In this document: piece after piece, positions 46,514-54,236 of the stretch
Layout of the letters: each line of letters starts with the position of its first letter
Position numbering within the stretch: position 1 is the stretch's first letter
DNA from: Acidimicrobiaceae bacterium
Lineage (GTDB): Bacteria > Actinomycetota > Acidimicrobiia > Acidimicrobiales > Bog-793
Length of the DNA: 55,140 nt
Assembly: GCA_003140595.1 (NCBI GenBank)
Contig: PLKG01000128.1
Span: 1 to 55,140, forward strand
Reading direction: 5' to 3'
Translations under genes and position numbers: made by a program
Notes under the pieces: model-generated
What the model saw: the letters and a program-made list of their open reading frames with translations, nothing else
What the model was told of the DNA's origin: nothing
Database searches by the model: none

Positions 46514-47008
46514 TCAGGCGGGCCTGAAGAACGGGTTGTACGGGGATTTTGCGGCGCTGATGAACTCGGGCGCCTTAGGTAATCCCTGTACAGCCTTGCG
46601 CAGCGCCTCCAACGTCGCCACCTGATTGTTGTGGTACACCTCGTCCTCGTCGTCGGCATTCGGGTTCACCCAGACCGCGGCGATCAACACGAGATTGTCA
46701 ACGTCGTCGTTGTCGATCACGGACTCCTCGAGCGCCTGACCGACGCCTTGAGCAACCCCGGCCTGTGCAGGCCCCCACGTCATGTTGCCGTGAACGTCCC
46801 CGGCGATCGCCGCCTTGTTGACGAACAGCGTCGGCGGGACCGCAGGTATGCCGGGTTGGGCCACGGCGACAAACGGCGCGTGCCCTGCGCTCGGCGCAGC
46901 GAGCGCGGACGCCCATGCCGTGCCGACCGGCCCGTCCCGGCGCCCCAGAATGACGTTGATGTGAGCGGCATTCACGCCGTCTCCGACAAAGGATTCACCG
47001 ATAAGCAT
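46514..47008 (-). CDS. fae: Formaldehyde-activating enzyme
   Basis: Fae condenses formaldehyde with a pterin (tetrahydromethanopterin in characterised cases). The 164-residue protein has the family signature GESFVGDGVNAAHINVILG with the catalytic-type His16, GTAWASALAAPSAGH and TVFVNK-like TLFVNKAAI. The start is ATG 47008 with AAGGAGG six bases upstream; it shares TGATG with the alcohol dehydrogenase stop, so the pair is coupled. A 191-base gap separates it from the SDR downstream. No H4MPT pathway genes are in the window, so partner C1 enzymes must be elsewhere, or this copy may be a formaldehyde sensor/binder as some paralogues are. Confidence 0.92.
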   Translation of the reverse strand: MLIGESFVGDGVNAAHINVILGRRDGPVGTAWASALAAPSAGHAPFVAVAQPGIPAVPPTLFVNKAAIAGDVHGNMTWGPAQAGVAQGVGQALEESVIDNDDVDNLVLIAAVWVNPNADDEDEVYHNNQVATLEALRKAVQGLPKAPEFISAAKSPYNPFFRPA

Positions 47009-48135
47009 CAACTGCCTCCTTCCCATGGCTTGAGCACGGCTCGTACGACCCGACCCTCGAGCATGGCTGCGAAGGCCTCGTTCACGCCCTCGAGCGGATA
47101 CCGCTCGGTGATGAAGCGGTCAAGCGGAAATTTGTTCTCCGCATACAGACGCATGATCAAAGGCATGTCAAGGGCGGGACGCGCGGAGCCGTAGAACGTC
47201 CCAGTAACGATCTTCTCGGAACGGACGAGCACGTTCCCGGCAAAAGAAACCTTTTCGCCGTCGGCCGGAACTCCGACCAATACGACCATCCCGCCAGGGC
47301 GTATCGCGTCGAAGGCGATCGTGGCTAGAAACGGCAGGCCGGCAGCCTCGAAGGCATAGTCGGCTCCCCCGGCGCACTTCTCGCGTAGTTGCTCGACGAG
47401 GTCGGCTTCCTTGCCGTCGAGGGTCTCCGTGGCGCCGAGCTCCGCGGCCAGTGCGCGCTTTGAGGCAACCGGATCGACGACGATGACGGTACCGGCACCG
47501 GCGGATCGCGCGGCCATCAGGGCCGACAGTCCCACGCCTCCAGCGCCGAAAATTATGACCGATGACCCGGGCGCGACCTTCGCCTTGTTGAACACGGCCC
47601 CCACCCCGGTCGTCACCGCGCAACCGACGAGACAGGCGGCCTCGAGATCGGCGTCCTCGGCCAGGCGCACGCAGGACTTCTCGTCGACCACCGCGTGGCG
47701 GGCGAAGGTGGACAGGTACGAGTAGTGATAGAGCGGCGAACCGTGCCTCGACAGACGGATCTCGCCACTGGGCAGGGCACCTCGGCCCATCTCGCTTGTG
47801 GCGTTGGCACACAGCGAGAGGTCGCCTCTAAGACAGGCAGGGCAGATGCCACAAGTCGGAAGCCACGAAAGCACGACCTTGTCACCGGCTGATACTCGTG
47901 TTACGGCCGAACCGACGCCCTCCACGACACCAGCACCCTCGTGGCCCAGCACGGCCGGAGTCGGCGTTGCCGAGGCGCCCGTCGCTGCGTTCCAGTCGCT
48001 GTGACACACACCGCTCGCCTCTATGCGAACGAGCACCTCGGTGGGCCCTGGTGCTGCCAGCTGCACCGTCTCGACGACGAAGTCCTTCCCCGGCGCCTCG
48101 AGTACAGCCGCGAGTGTGTCGATACCGGCGCTCAC
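47008..48135 (-). CDS. Zinc-dependent alcohol dehydrogenase (class III-like)
   Basis: The 375-residue MDR protein has catalytic zinc ligands Cys44 and His65 (LGHEG) and a later GCAVTTG cysteine, the four-cysteine structural zinc loop (Cys95, 98, 101, 109), and the Rossmann motif GAGGVGL. It resembles the FrmA/mycothiol-dependent formaldehyde dehydrogenase and aryl-alcohol group. I prefer GTG 48135 to GTG 48144 because GGAGG lies eight bases before it. Coupling to fae by TGATG points to formaldehyde or short alcohol metabolism. Confidence 0.9.
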   Translation of the reverse strand: MSAGIDTLAAVLEAPGKDFVVETVQLAAPGPTEVLVRIEASGVCHSDWNAATGASATPTPAVLGHEGAGVVEGVGSAVTRVSAGDKVVLSWLPTCGICPACLRGDLSLCANATSEMGRGALPSGEIRLSRHGSPLYHYSYLSTFARHAVVDEKSCVRLAEDADLEAACLVGCAVTTGVGAVFNKAKVAPGSSVIIFGAGGVGLSALMAARSAGAGTVIVVDPVASKRALAAELGATETLDGKEADLVEQLREKCAGGADYAFEAAGLPFLATIAFDAIRPGGMVVLVGVPADGEKVSFAGNVLVRSEKIVTGTFYGSARPALDMPLIMRLYAENKFPLDRFITERYPLEGVNEAFAAMLEGRVVRAVLKPWEGGS

Positions 48136-48328
48136 CTGGCGCACCTCCGTGAAGTCTCACCGGTTGGATGACTATCCACTCGGTCTTGATCGGAGTGTAA
48201 CCAGCGATCGCTGGGCCGGTCGAATCCGCACTGTTTCTGGCAGTCACTTGACAGTTTCGGCGCCTGTCCGGCGGCGAGAGCCCCGGGGCGCGGCTCGGAT
48301 CAGGATCAGCCAGGCCGCTCCGGCACTG

Positions 48329-49144
48329 TCACGACCGGGCCTGGGCAGGTATCGGATCAGGGCACGAAGTCTCCGCACCGAGCTGGCGGGAGAGCTCCTC
48401 GCACCCCGCGACCAGCTCACGGGCGAGCTCGCGCCGGTACGACGGCTTGAGGGAGGGTTCGGGTACACAGACGGTCATCGCAGCCACGATGCGGCCGTCG
48501 TGGCCACGAACCGGTGCGGCGAGGCACGTCAGATTCTCCGATGCCTCTTGGCACACTTCGGCCCAGCCGCGACGCCGAACCTTGGCGAGCTGACGGTCCA
48601 GCTCCGCGACAGAAGTCACCGTCTTCGGCGTCAGTCGCCGCATCTCCAAGTGGCGGTACGAGTCGGCGAGCGACATACCGGAGAACGCGAGCAGCGCCTT
48701 GCCGGCCGCGGTTGCGTGGGCCGGGAGCCGGCGGCCGACCTCGGTGGCCAGCCTGACGGGACGCTGTGAGTCCAGGAATGCCACGAATACGACATCGGGC
48801 CAGTCAAGAACTGCCAACTGCATCGTCTCGTCGACGCGGGCCACGATGGGTGCCGCCACGATCCGGAACTCGTCGATGAGGTTGACTGCCCGCAGGAAGG
48901 TGGAACCCCACGTGATGACTTTGGGCCCCATCCGGTAGCCGCCCCGTTGCCCGGGCTTCTGCAAGAGGTCGCCCTCGACAAGAGTGTTGAGAATCCGGTG
49001 CACCGAGCTTCGTGGCTCGTCGAGAGCCCGCGTCAGCTCATCGAGCGTCGCGTGGCCCTGAAGGTTGGTCAGGGCGTCGAGAGCTCGGATGGCGGTCACG
49101 ACAGCGGGCGCGGTAGACGACGAGCGAATATCGAGCTTTTCCAC
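48329..49144 (-). CDS. IclR family transcriptional regulator
   Basis: The 271-residue protein has an N-terminal winged helix (ALDALTNLQGHATLDELTRAL, SSVHRILNTL) and a C-terminal effector domain (LPAHATAAGKALLAF, CLAAPVRGHDGRIVAA) typical of IclR regulators. GTG 49144 is chosen over TTG 49171 because GGAGG lies five bases before it. It is divergent from the binding-protein gene and upstream of the adh-fae genes, so it probably controls one or both. The effector is likely a small acid or aromatic, unidentified. Confidence 0.9.
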   Translation of the reverse strand: MEKLDIRSSSTAPAVVTAIRALDALTNLQGHATLDELTRALDEPRSSVHRILNTLVEGDLLQKPGQRGGYRMGPKVITWGSTFLRAVNLIDEFRIVAAPIVARVDETMQLAVLDWPDVVFVAFLDSQRPVRLATEVGRRLPAHATAAGKALLAFSGMSLADSYRHLEMRRLTPKTVTSVAELDRQLAKVRRRGWAEVCQEASENLTCLAAPVRGHDGRIVAAMTVCVPEPSLKPSYRRELARELVAGCEELSRQLGAETSCPDPIPAQARS

Positions 49145-49301
49145 TGGTGCCTCCAATGCTCGCAGCTCCAAAAAGGGCGCACGGATAACTAGCGAGAGCC
49201 AACACGCCGACGCACGCCGCTACGCTGTGGCGCACATTGGTCTGGCTGAGTATGGTACCAGAAGCAGTTAGCTGAACGTCTGTCCAGTATCTGAGACAAC
49301 A

Positions 49302-49315
49302 CTCGCACGTGCGAG
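49302..49315. promoter_or_regulatory. Perfect 14-base palindrome upstream of the binding-protein gene
   Basis: CTCGCACGTGCGAG is a perfect palindrome 22 bases before the ATG at 49338, in the divergent gap with the IclR gene. It is a good candidate IclR-type or other dimer operator, or it could fold as a 5' leader hairpin. Confidence 0.45.
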
Positions 49316-49337
49316 GGACGACAAAGGGGGTTGACGA

Positions 49338-51059
49338 ATGGACGTCAACGACAACGGCAAGGAAGTCAATCACGAACGGCTCGACAAGCTGCGGCGTGGC
49401 CATGGCCCGATCCAAGAGCACGTTATTGATGAGTTCGTCGCCGGAAACATTTCCCGGAGAGACTTCCTGAAGAAGGGCACAGCATTCGGCCTTTCACTGC
49501 CACTCCTCGGTGGCATCCTCGAGGCCAAAGGCCTCCCAGCCCTGAAGCCGTCGCCGTCCGCAACTCGACACGCGCGGGCTGGTTCGGGCGCGCCGATCCG
49601 AGCGGGCATCATCGTGCCCGCAGGCGCCATCAACCCGCTCACGATCGCAGACGAAGGTGGCCTCGAGCTCCTCGGCAACGTCGGCGAGTTCCTCGTGGAG
49701 GCTGACCAGGCGCTCGGCTACAAGCCATGGATCGCCACGAGTTGGACCCCGAACGCCAAGGCGACCGTGTGGACCTTCAAGATCCGCCAAGGTGTCAAGT
49801 TCAACGACGGCACGCCGATGACTGTCGACGATGTCGCCTACAGCTTCAAGACCCAGTGCAACCCGAAGAGCGGCGGGAGTGCCCTCTCGGTGTTCTCCGG
49901 GCTCCTCTCGCCCGATGGCGTCGTGAAGGTCGACGCCGAGACGATCGCCTTCCACCTCGAGACCGCCGACGGAGCCTTCCTCGATGCGGTCTCGTGCGAC
50001 AACTACAACATGATCATTGTCCCGAACGGTTTCGACTACTCCAAGTACCCCAAGCAGTGGGTCGGGACAGGGCATTTCAAGATGTCCAGCTACACACCGA
50101 ACGTGGGAGCGACGTTCGTCCCCAACCCGTACTACTGGGGGACGCCTGCTATTCCAAGCGAGGTGCAGTGGACCTTCTACGCGTCCGAGGAACCGATGTC
50201 GAACGCGCTCGTGGCGAACGAGATCGACTGCCTTGACCAGTTCTTCGTGTCAACAAGCCCACAGCTGGTGACCGGCGCGTACAACATCATCAGGCTAAAG
50301 GCATCAGGGCACCGCGAGCTCTCGTTGCGTTGCGACACCGGTCCGTTCAAGTCCAACCTGGTCCGTCAGGCGCTCGCACTCACGATCAACCGTCCCCAAC
50401 TTGTGAACTCCCTCTTCAGGGGCTACGCCGATATCGGAAACGACAGCCCGTTCGCTCCTGTCTTCCCGGCATCTGTGGGCGCGCCTGCTGTCCCCCAGCG
50501 CGTGCAGAACATCAAGATGGCCAAGGAGCTGCTGAAGCGAGCCGGCTACGCCAGGGGCTTCAGCACGCCGCTGCTCACCGAGCAACGACAGGAGATGCCC
50601 GAGCTCGCACAGTTCATCAAGACCTGGGCCAAGGAGATCGGGGTAGACATCAACCTCACGATCGAGCAACCAAACAAGTACTACGGCTCCGGCGTCTACG
50701 GAACCTCGGACTGGCTCGACGGCGAGATGAGCATGGTCGACTACGGCGCCCGGTCGACGCCGAACTTGTTCCTCAACGCACCTTTGATGACCTACGACAA
50801 GGCAACTGGGACAGGTGCCTGGAACGCGGCGCGCTTCAACAACGCCGCCTACGACAAGCTCGCCCAGGAATACGTCGCTGCGACCGACATATCCAGCCAG
50901 CGGAGCGCCGCCAAACAGATCGAGACCCTGCTCCTGGAGCAGACGCCGATCATCTACCCATACTTCTACAACTACCTGAGCGCTACTCAGAAGAACGTGA
51001 AGGGCGTCTACCCGACGGCCCTCAGCCAGTTCTTCCTGTGGAACGCATCGAAGTCCTGA
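49338..51059 (+). CDS. Family 5 solute-binding protein, Tat-exported
   Basis: The 573-residue protein has a twin-arginine signal (SRRDFLKKG, Arg40-Arg41) after an unusually long 39-residue N-terminal leader, and a family 5 (dipeptide/nickel-type) binding fold: WTFKIRQGVKFNDG, VWGTPAIPSEV-like YYWGTPAIPSEV, RQALALTINR, QRSAAKQIETLLLEQTPIIYPYF. It should deliver peptides or related solutes to a Dpp-type permease. The only such permease in the window is encoded 7 kb away at 38642-42611, which lacks its own binding protein, so they probably work together. Confidence 0.9.
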   Translation: MDVNDNGKEVNHERLDKLRRGHGPIQEHVIDEFVAGNISRRDFLKKGTAFGLSLPLLGGILEAKGLPALKPSPSATRHARAGSGAPIRAGIIVPAGAINPLTIADEGGLELLGNVGEFLVEADQALGYKPWIATSWTPNAKATVWTFKIRQGVKFNDGTPMTVDDVAYSFKTQCNPKSGGSALSVFSGLLSPDGVVKVDAETIAFHLETADGAFLDAVSCDNYNMIIVPNGFDYSKYPKQWVGTGHFKMSSYTPNVGATFVPNPYYWGTPAIPSEVQWTFYASEEPMSNALVANEIDCLDQFFVSTSPQLVTGAYNIIRLKASGHRELSLRCDTGPFKSNLVRQALALTINRPQLVNSLFRGYADIGNDSPFAPVFPASVGAPAVPQRVQNIKMAKELLKRAGYARGFSTPLLTEQRQEMPELAQFIKTWAKEIGVDINLTIEQPNKYYGSGVYGTSDWLDGEMSMVDYGARSTPNLFLNAPLMTYDKATGTGAWNAARFNNAAYDKLAQEYVAATDISSQRSAAKQIETLLLEQTPIIYPYFYNYLSATQKNVKGVYPTALSQFFLWNASKS

Positions 51060-51080
51060 GCTGACTTGACCTAGGACACG

Positions 51081-51133
51081 ATCCCCACGCGGGACGGCGC
51101 GGCAGTGCGCCGGATCCGCGTGGGGATTTGTCT
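51081..51133 (+). terminator. Rho-independent-type terminator
   Basis: A 12-base-pair outer stem (51081-51092 with 51116-51127) encloses a second hairpin (GGCGC/GCGCC arms at 51096-51100 and 51107-51111), followed by a short T-rich tail. It lies 21 bases after the binding-protein stop. The T tract is imperfect, so termination may be partial. Confidence 0.7.
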
Positions 51134-51283
51134 TGTCCGCCCTCGTCCGCCACTCGCCGCGGACAAGTCCCACCGCAGGGCGCCTTGAGATACGTGACAA
51201 ACCAGAACGGTTTCGGTCCTGTCGACTGCAAGGTGACTCCACCTCAGGCTCGGCGCCACGACCGGAGCGCCGGAGGCAGACAG

Positions 51284-52654
51284 TCAGTCGCTATAGACGG
51301 TCTTTATGTTCGTGAACTCCCGAAGGCCGGCTGGGGACAGCTCGCGCCCGTAGCCCGAACGCTTGACACCTCCGAACGGCAGGTCGAAGTAGGAGATCGT
51401 CATGGCGTTGACATAGACCATGCCAGCCTCGAGCTCGTCGGCGAAGCGCTTCTGCTCGGCGGAGTCCTCTGTCCACACACTCGAGCTGAGGCCGAAGCTG
51501 GTGTCGTTCGCGAGCTCGATCGCCTCGTCGATACCGGAGGCCCTGAAGAACGACGCCACAGGTCCGAAAACTTCTTCACGATAGACACGCATGTCCGGTG
51601 TAAGCCCTGTGAGCGCGGTCGGCTGGACGAACCAACCCGGACCGTCGATCATCCCGCCCCCGCAGATCGCCTTGGCGCCCTTGGAAAGGGCGTCGGCAAC
51701 CTGCTCGTTGACCTCGTCGCGCCCTTGCACGGTGGCCAGCGGACCGACCTGAGTCGCCTCGTCGAGGGGATCGCCAACGACGAGCTTGGCCATCGCCTCG
51801 GCGTAACGCTCCTCGTACTCGTCTGCGATCGCCTCGTGGATGATGAAGCGCTTCGCAGCGATGCAACTCTGGCCGTTGTTCTGGACACGCGCCCACACGC
51901 CGGTCTCGACCGCACGTCCGATGTCGGCGGATGGCATCACGATGAACGGGTCCGCACCGCCGAGCTCGAGCACGGTCTTCTTCACGACGTTTCCTGCGAT
52001 CGAAGCCACCGAGCGCCCGGCGCCTTCGCTGCCTGTCACGGTGGCGGCGACAACACGGTCGTCCTCCAAGACCGCCTTGACCCGGTCCCCACCGACGAGC
52101 AGAGTCTGGAACACACCTTCGGGGAATCCGGCGCGTAGTGCCGCGTCCTCGATGTTGAGGGCGGTTTGGGGAACGTTCGAGGCGTGCTTCAAGAGCGCGA
52201 CGTTGCCGATCATGAATGTCGGTGCAGCGAACCTGATGACCTGCCAGAGCGGGAAGTTCCACGGCATCACAGCCAGCACCGGACCGATCGGCTGGTACTT
52301 GATGTACGAGCCCTTCTTCGCGGACGTGCCAGCTATGGGTTCGTCGGCGAGCATGGCAGCGCCGTGCTCTGCGTAGTAGCGCAGCACACCAACGCACTTG
52401 ATCACTTCGTTGCGGGCCTGGACGACGGGCTTTCCCATCTCGAGAGTCATGGTCTCGGCGATGGCGAGCTGGTCCTTCTCGATCACCTCGGCCATCGCGC
52501 GCATGAGCTCGGCGCGCTCTTCGTAGCTCGTGCGACGGTAGGAGAAAAACGCGCTTTCTGCCAGGGAGAGCCTCCGCTCGATCTCCGTCTTGTCATGGGG
52601 CTCGAAGGTCTTCAGGGTCTCGCCCGTCGCCGGGTACACAGATGAAATGGCCAT
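51284..52654 (-). CDS. NAD(P)-dependent aldehyde dehydrogenase (succinate-semialdehyde type)
   Basis: The 456-residue ALDH has PWNFPLW at 131-137, Lys156 (LLKHAS), the general base Glu230 (LELGGADP) and the catalytic Cys264 (GQSCIAAKR). Sequence pattern and length fit the succinate-semialdehyde/GabD-Sad group, though other short aldehydes are possible. The start is ATG 52654; an upstream ribosome site is weak. It is transcribed alone on the minus strand. Confidence 0.9.
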   Translation of the reverse strand: MAISSVYPATGETLKTFEPHDKTEIERRLSLAESAFFSYRRTSYEERAELMRAMAEVIEKDQLAIAETMTLEMGKPVVQARNEVIKCVGVLRYYAEHGAAMLADEPIAGTSAKKGSYIKYQPIGPVLAVMPWNFPLWQVIRFAAPTFMIGNVALLKHASNVPQTALNIEDAALRAGFPEGVFQTLLVGGDRVKAVLEDDRVVAATVTGSEGAGRSVASIAGNVVKKTVLELGGADPFIVMPSADIGRAVETGVWARVQNNGQSCIAAKRFIIHEAIADEYEERYAEAMAKLVVGDPLDEATQVGPLATVQGRDEVNEQVADALSKGAKAICGGGMIDGPGWFVQPTALTGLTPDMRVYREEVFGPVASFFRASGIDEAIELANDTSFGLSSSVWTEDSAEQKRFADELEAGMVYVNAMTISYFDLPFGGVKRSGYGRELSPAGLREFTNIKTVYSD

Positions 52655-52829
52655 GGCAACTTTGTACACGCTGTGGTTCGAGCTGCCAAGCTGGGCCATC
52701 GCGCGGGCGCGGACTCGGGCGCAATGCCGGATGCGGTGCAGAGAGCATTGTTCCACGACGCCGAAAGGCAACGCTCAAGTCAACAACTGCTCGGGCCTGT
52801 CTCGAAAGCTCGGCTCCCGCGCTGCTCGC

Positions 52830-52975
52830 CGACTGAAACAAGACCCGGATCGAGCTCGTGAGGAACTCCTCGCTCGCGAAGACGAGATCGGCATGTGTGA
52901 TGGGATCGTCCGAAACCTCGAAGCCTTCGGCGGCCGCCGACAGAATTACCGCCTCACGGGTTGTCCCCACTCGGG
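52830..52975 (-). pseudogene. Fragment of a class IV aminotransferase
   Basis: On the minus strand a short stretch reads TTREAVILSAAAEGFEVSDD and then ADLVFASEEFLTSSIRVLFQ, which matches the C-terminal part of class IV PLP enzymes (branched-chain aminotransferase/aminodeoxychorismate lyase). There is no room upstream for the N-terminal domain before the next gene, and no start. It looks like a truncated remnant in the 399-base gap between the ALDH and DUF6457 genes; the rest of that gap shows nothing else. Confidence 0.42.
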
Positions 52976-53053
52976 CTCTCGTCCATCGCGAGCGGCACTC
53001 CAAGGACCCGAGCCGAGGACGCGACGCGTACTGACTCGCTACGCTCGGCGGTC

Positions 53054-53305
53054 ATGGCATTCGACACCCGTGGTTGGCTCGACCGCTACGCAGCGGAGTT
53101 GGGCCTGACACCGATCACAGACGAGGACATAGAGATGCTCCTCGCGCTCGCCGGAGTTGCCGCTCACGCATCGGAGCGTAAGGCGGCTCCGGTCACCTGC
53201 TACCTCGCAGCGCGCTCAGGTGCGCCGATAGCCGAGGCTTTCGCCACGGCTCAGCGTCTCGCGGACGAGCTCGCGGAGCCGGGAGATCAGCACGGCACGG
53301 ATTGA
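53054..53305 (+). CDS. Small DUF6457-like protein next to MobA
   Basis: The 83-residue acidic protein contains TPITDEDIEMLLALAGVAAH and ends with FATAQRLADELAEP. Small helical proteins of this kind occur next to MobA or molybdopterin-transfer genes in Actinobacteria, and I assign it to that family (DUF6457) by pattern and context. Function unknown; a helper of molybdenum cofactor maturation is plausible. ATG 53054. Confidence 0.65.
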   Translation: MAFDTRGWLDRYAAELGLTPITDEDIEMLLALAGVAAHASERKAAPVTCYLAARSGAPIAEAFATAQRLADELAEPGDQHGTD

Positions 53306-53357
53306 ACCTCACCAGCGGGACACGGCCTCGACCCGCACCTGAGGGACACTGCCGCTC

Positions 53358-54236
53358 TTGAATCGCAACGTTGGGATCGTCCTGGTCGGAGGGCGTTCGT
53401 CGCGGATGGGCTCTTCCAAGCCGGCCCTGGAATGGCACGGCTCAACGCTCGTGAGGCGCGTCGCGGGGATCGTGGCACGAGGTGTCGGCGGTCCGGTCGT
53501 GCTGGTGCGTTCACCGGGCCAATCGCTTCCCTTGCTTCCCGCCGACTTCGAGATCCTCGAGGACCTCGAGGAGGGTCGCGGTCCGCTAGGTGGTCTCAGC
53601 GCAGCGCTGGAGGCGCTCGCCGGCCGCGGCGAGATCGCGTACGTGTCGTCCACCGACGTTCCTTTTCTGCATCCGTCCTTCGTCCGTCGAGTTCTTGGTG
53701 AGCTCGGCTCCGAGCTCGACGCTTGCGTTCCATTCGTGCGGGGACTTCGCCATCCACTCGCGGCCGCTTATCGGGTCGGTTTGGCACCGCTGGTGAAGCG
53801 TCTGGTGACTTCCGACCAGCTTCGGGTGTCGGCCCTGTTCGACGACTGCCGCTGGAGGCAGCTCGACGAATCAGATCTCCTCGCCGACGCCGACCTGGCA
53901 CGCCTCGATCCGGGGCTCGAGTCGGTCACGAACCTGAACGACCAGTACGACTACCAAGCGGCCAGGGACCGCCTCCCTCCCGCGATTCAGGTTCAGTGGC
54001 TCAGCGGAGGGCCCGGTTCGAGACTCCCGGCTCAATCGGGCACCCCGGCCGACGCCGGCGGTGCTGCGCGGGTCACGATCCGGGCAGCGACGCTCGGAGC
54101 CGCCGCCGAGGCGTTCGACGTGGTGCTCGGCTCCAACATCGTTGCGGCCCTGAACGGAGAACCGGTGCGTCAGGATCCTGAGGAACCCCTCGTCGAAGGG
54201 GACGTGGTGGTCTTCGCAACCGAGGCGGGAGGCTGA
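53358..54236 (+). CDS. mobA: MobA-type molybdenum cofactor guanylyltransferase with MoaD-like C-terminal tail
   Basis: Residues 1-~205 are MobA: VGGRSSRMGSSKPAL at the GTP loop, EGRGPLGGLSAAL, YVSSTDVPFL, and the late VTNLNDQYDY. MobA attaches GMP to molybdopterin. Residues ~237-292 read VTIRAATLGAAAEAF, ALNGEPV and GDVVVFATEAGG. This is a short version of the MoaD/ThiS ubiquitin-like fold with its terminal Gly-Gly. Such a tail could serve as a sulfur carrier for molybdopterin synthesis, although the middle of the normal MoaD fold is missing. The start is a TTG at 53358. It overlaps the next gene by TGATG. Confidence 0.82.
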   Translation: MNRNVGIVLVGGRSSRMGSSKPALEWHGSTLVRRVAGIVARGVGGPVVLVRSPGQSLPLLPADFEILEDLEEGRGPLGGLSAALEALAGRGEIAYVSSTDVPFLHPSFVRRVLGELGSELDACVPFVRGLRHPLAAAYRVGLAPLVKRLVTSDQLRVSALFDDCRWRQLDESDLLADADLARLDPGLESVTNLNDQYDYQAARDRLPPAIQVQWLSGGPGSRLPAQSGTPADAGGAARVTIRAATLGAAAEAFDVVLGSNIVAALNGEPVRQDPEEPLVEGDVVVFATEAGG

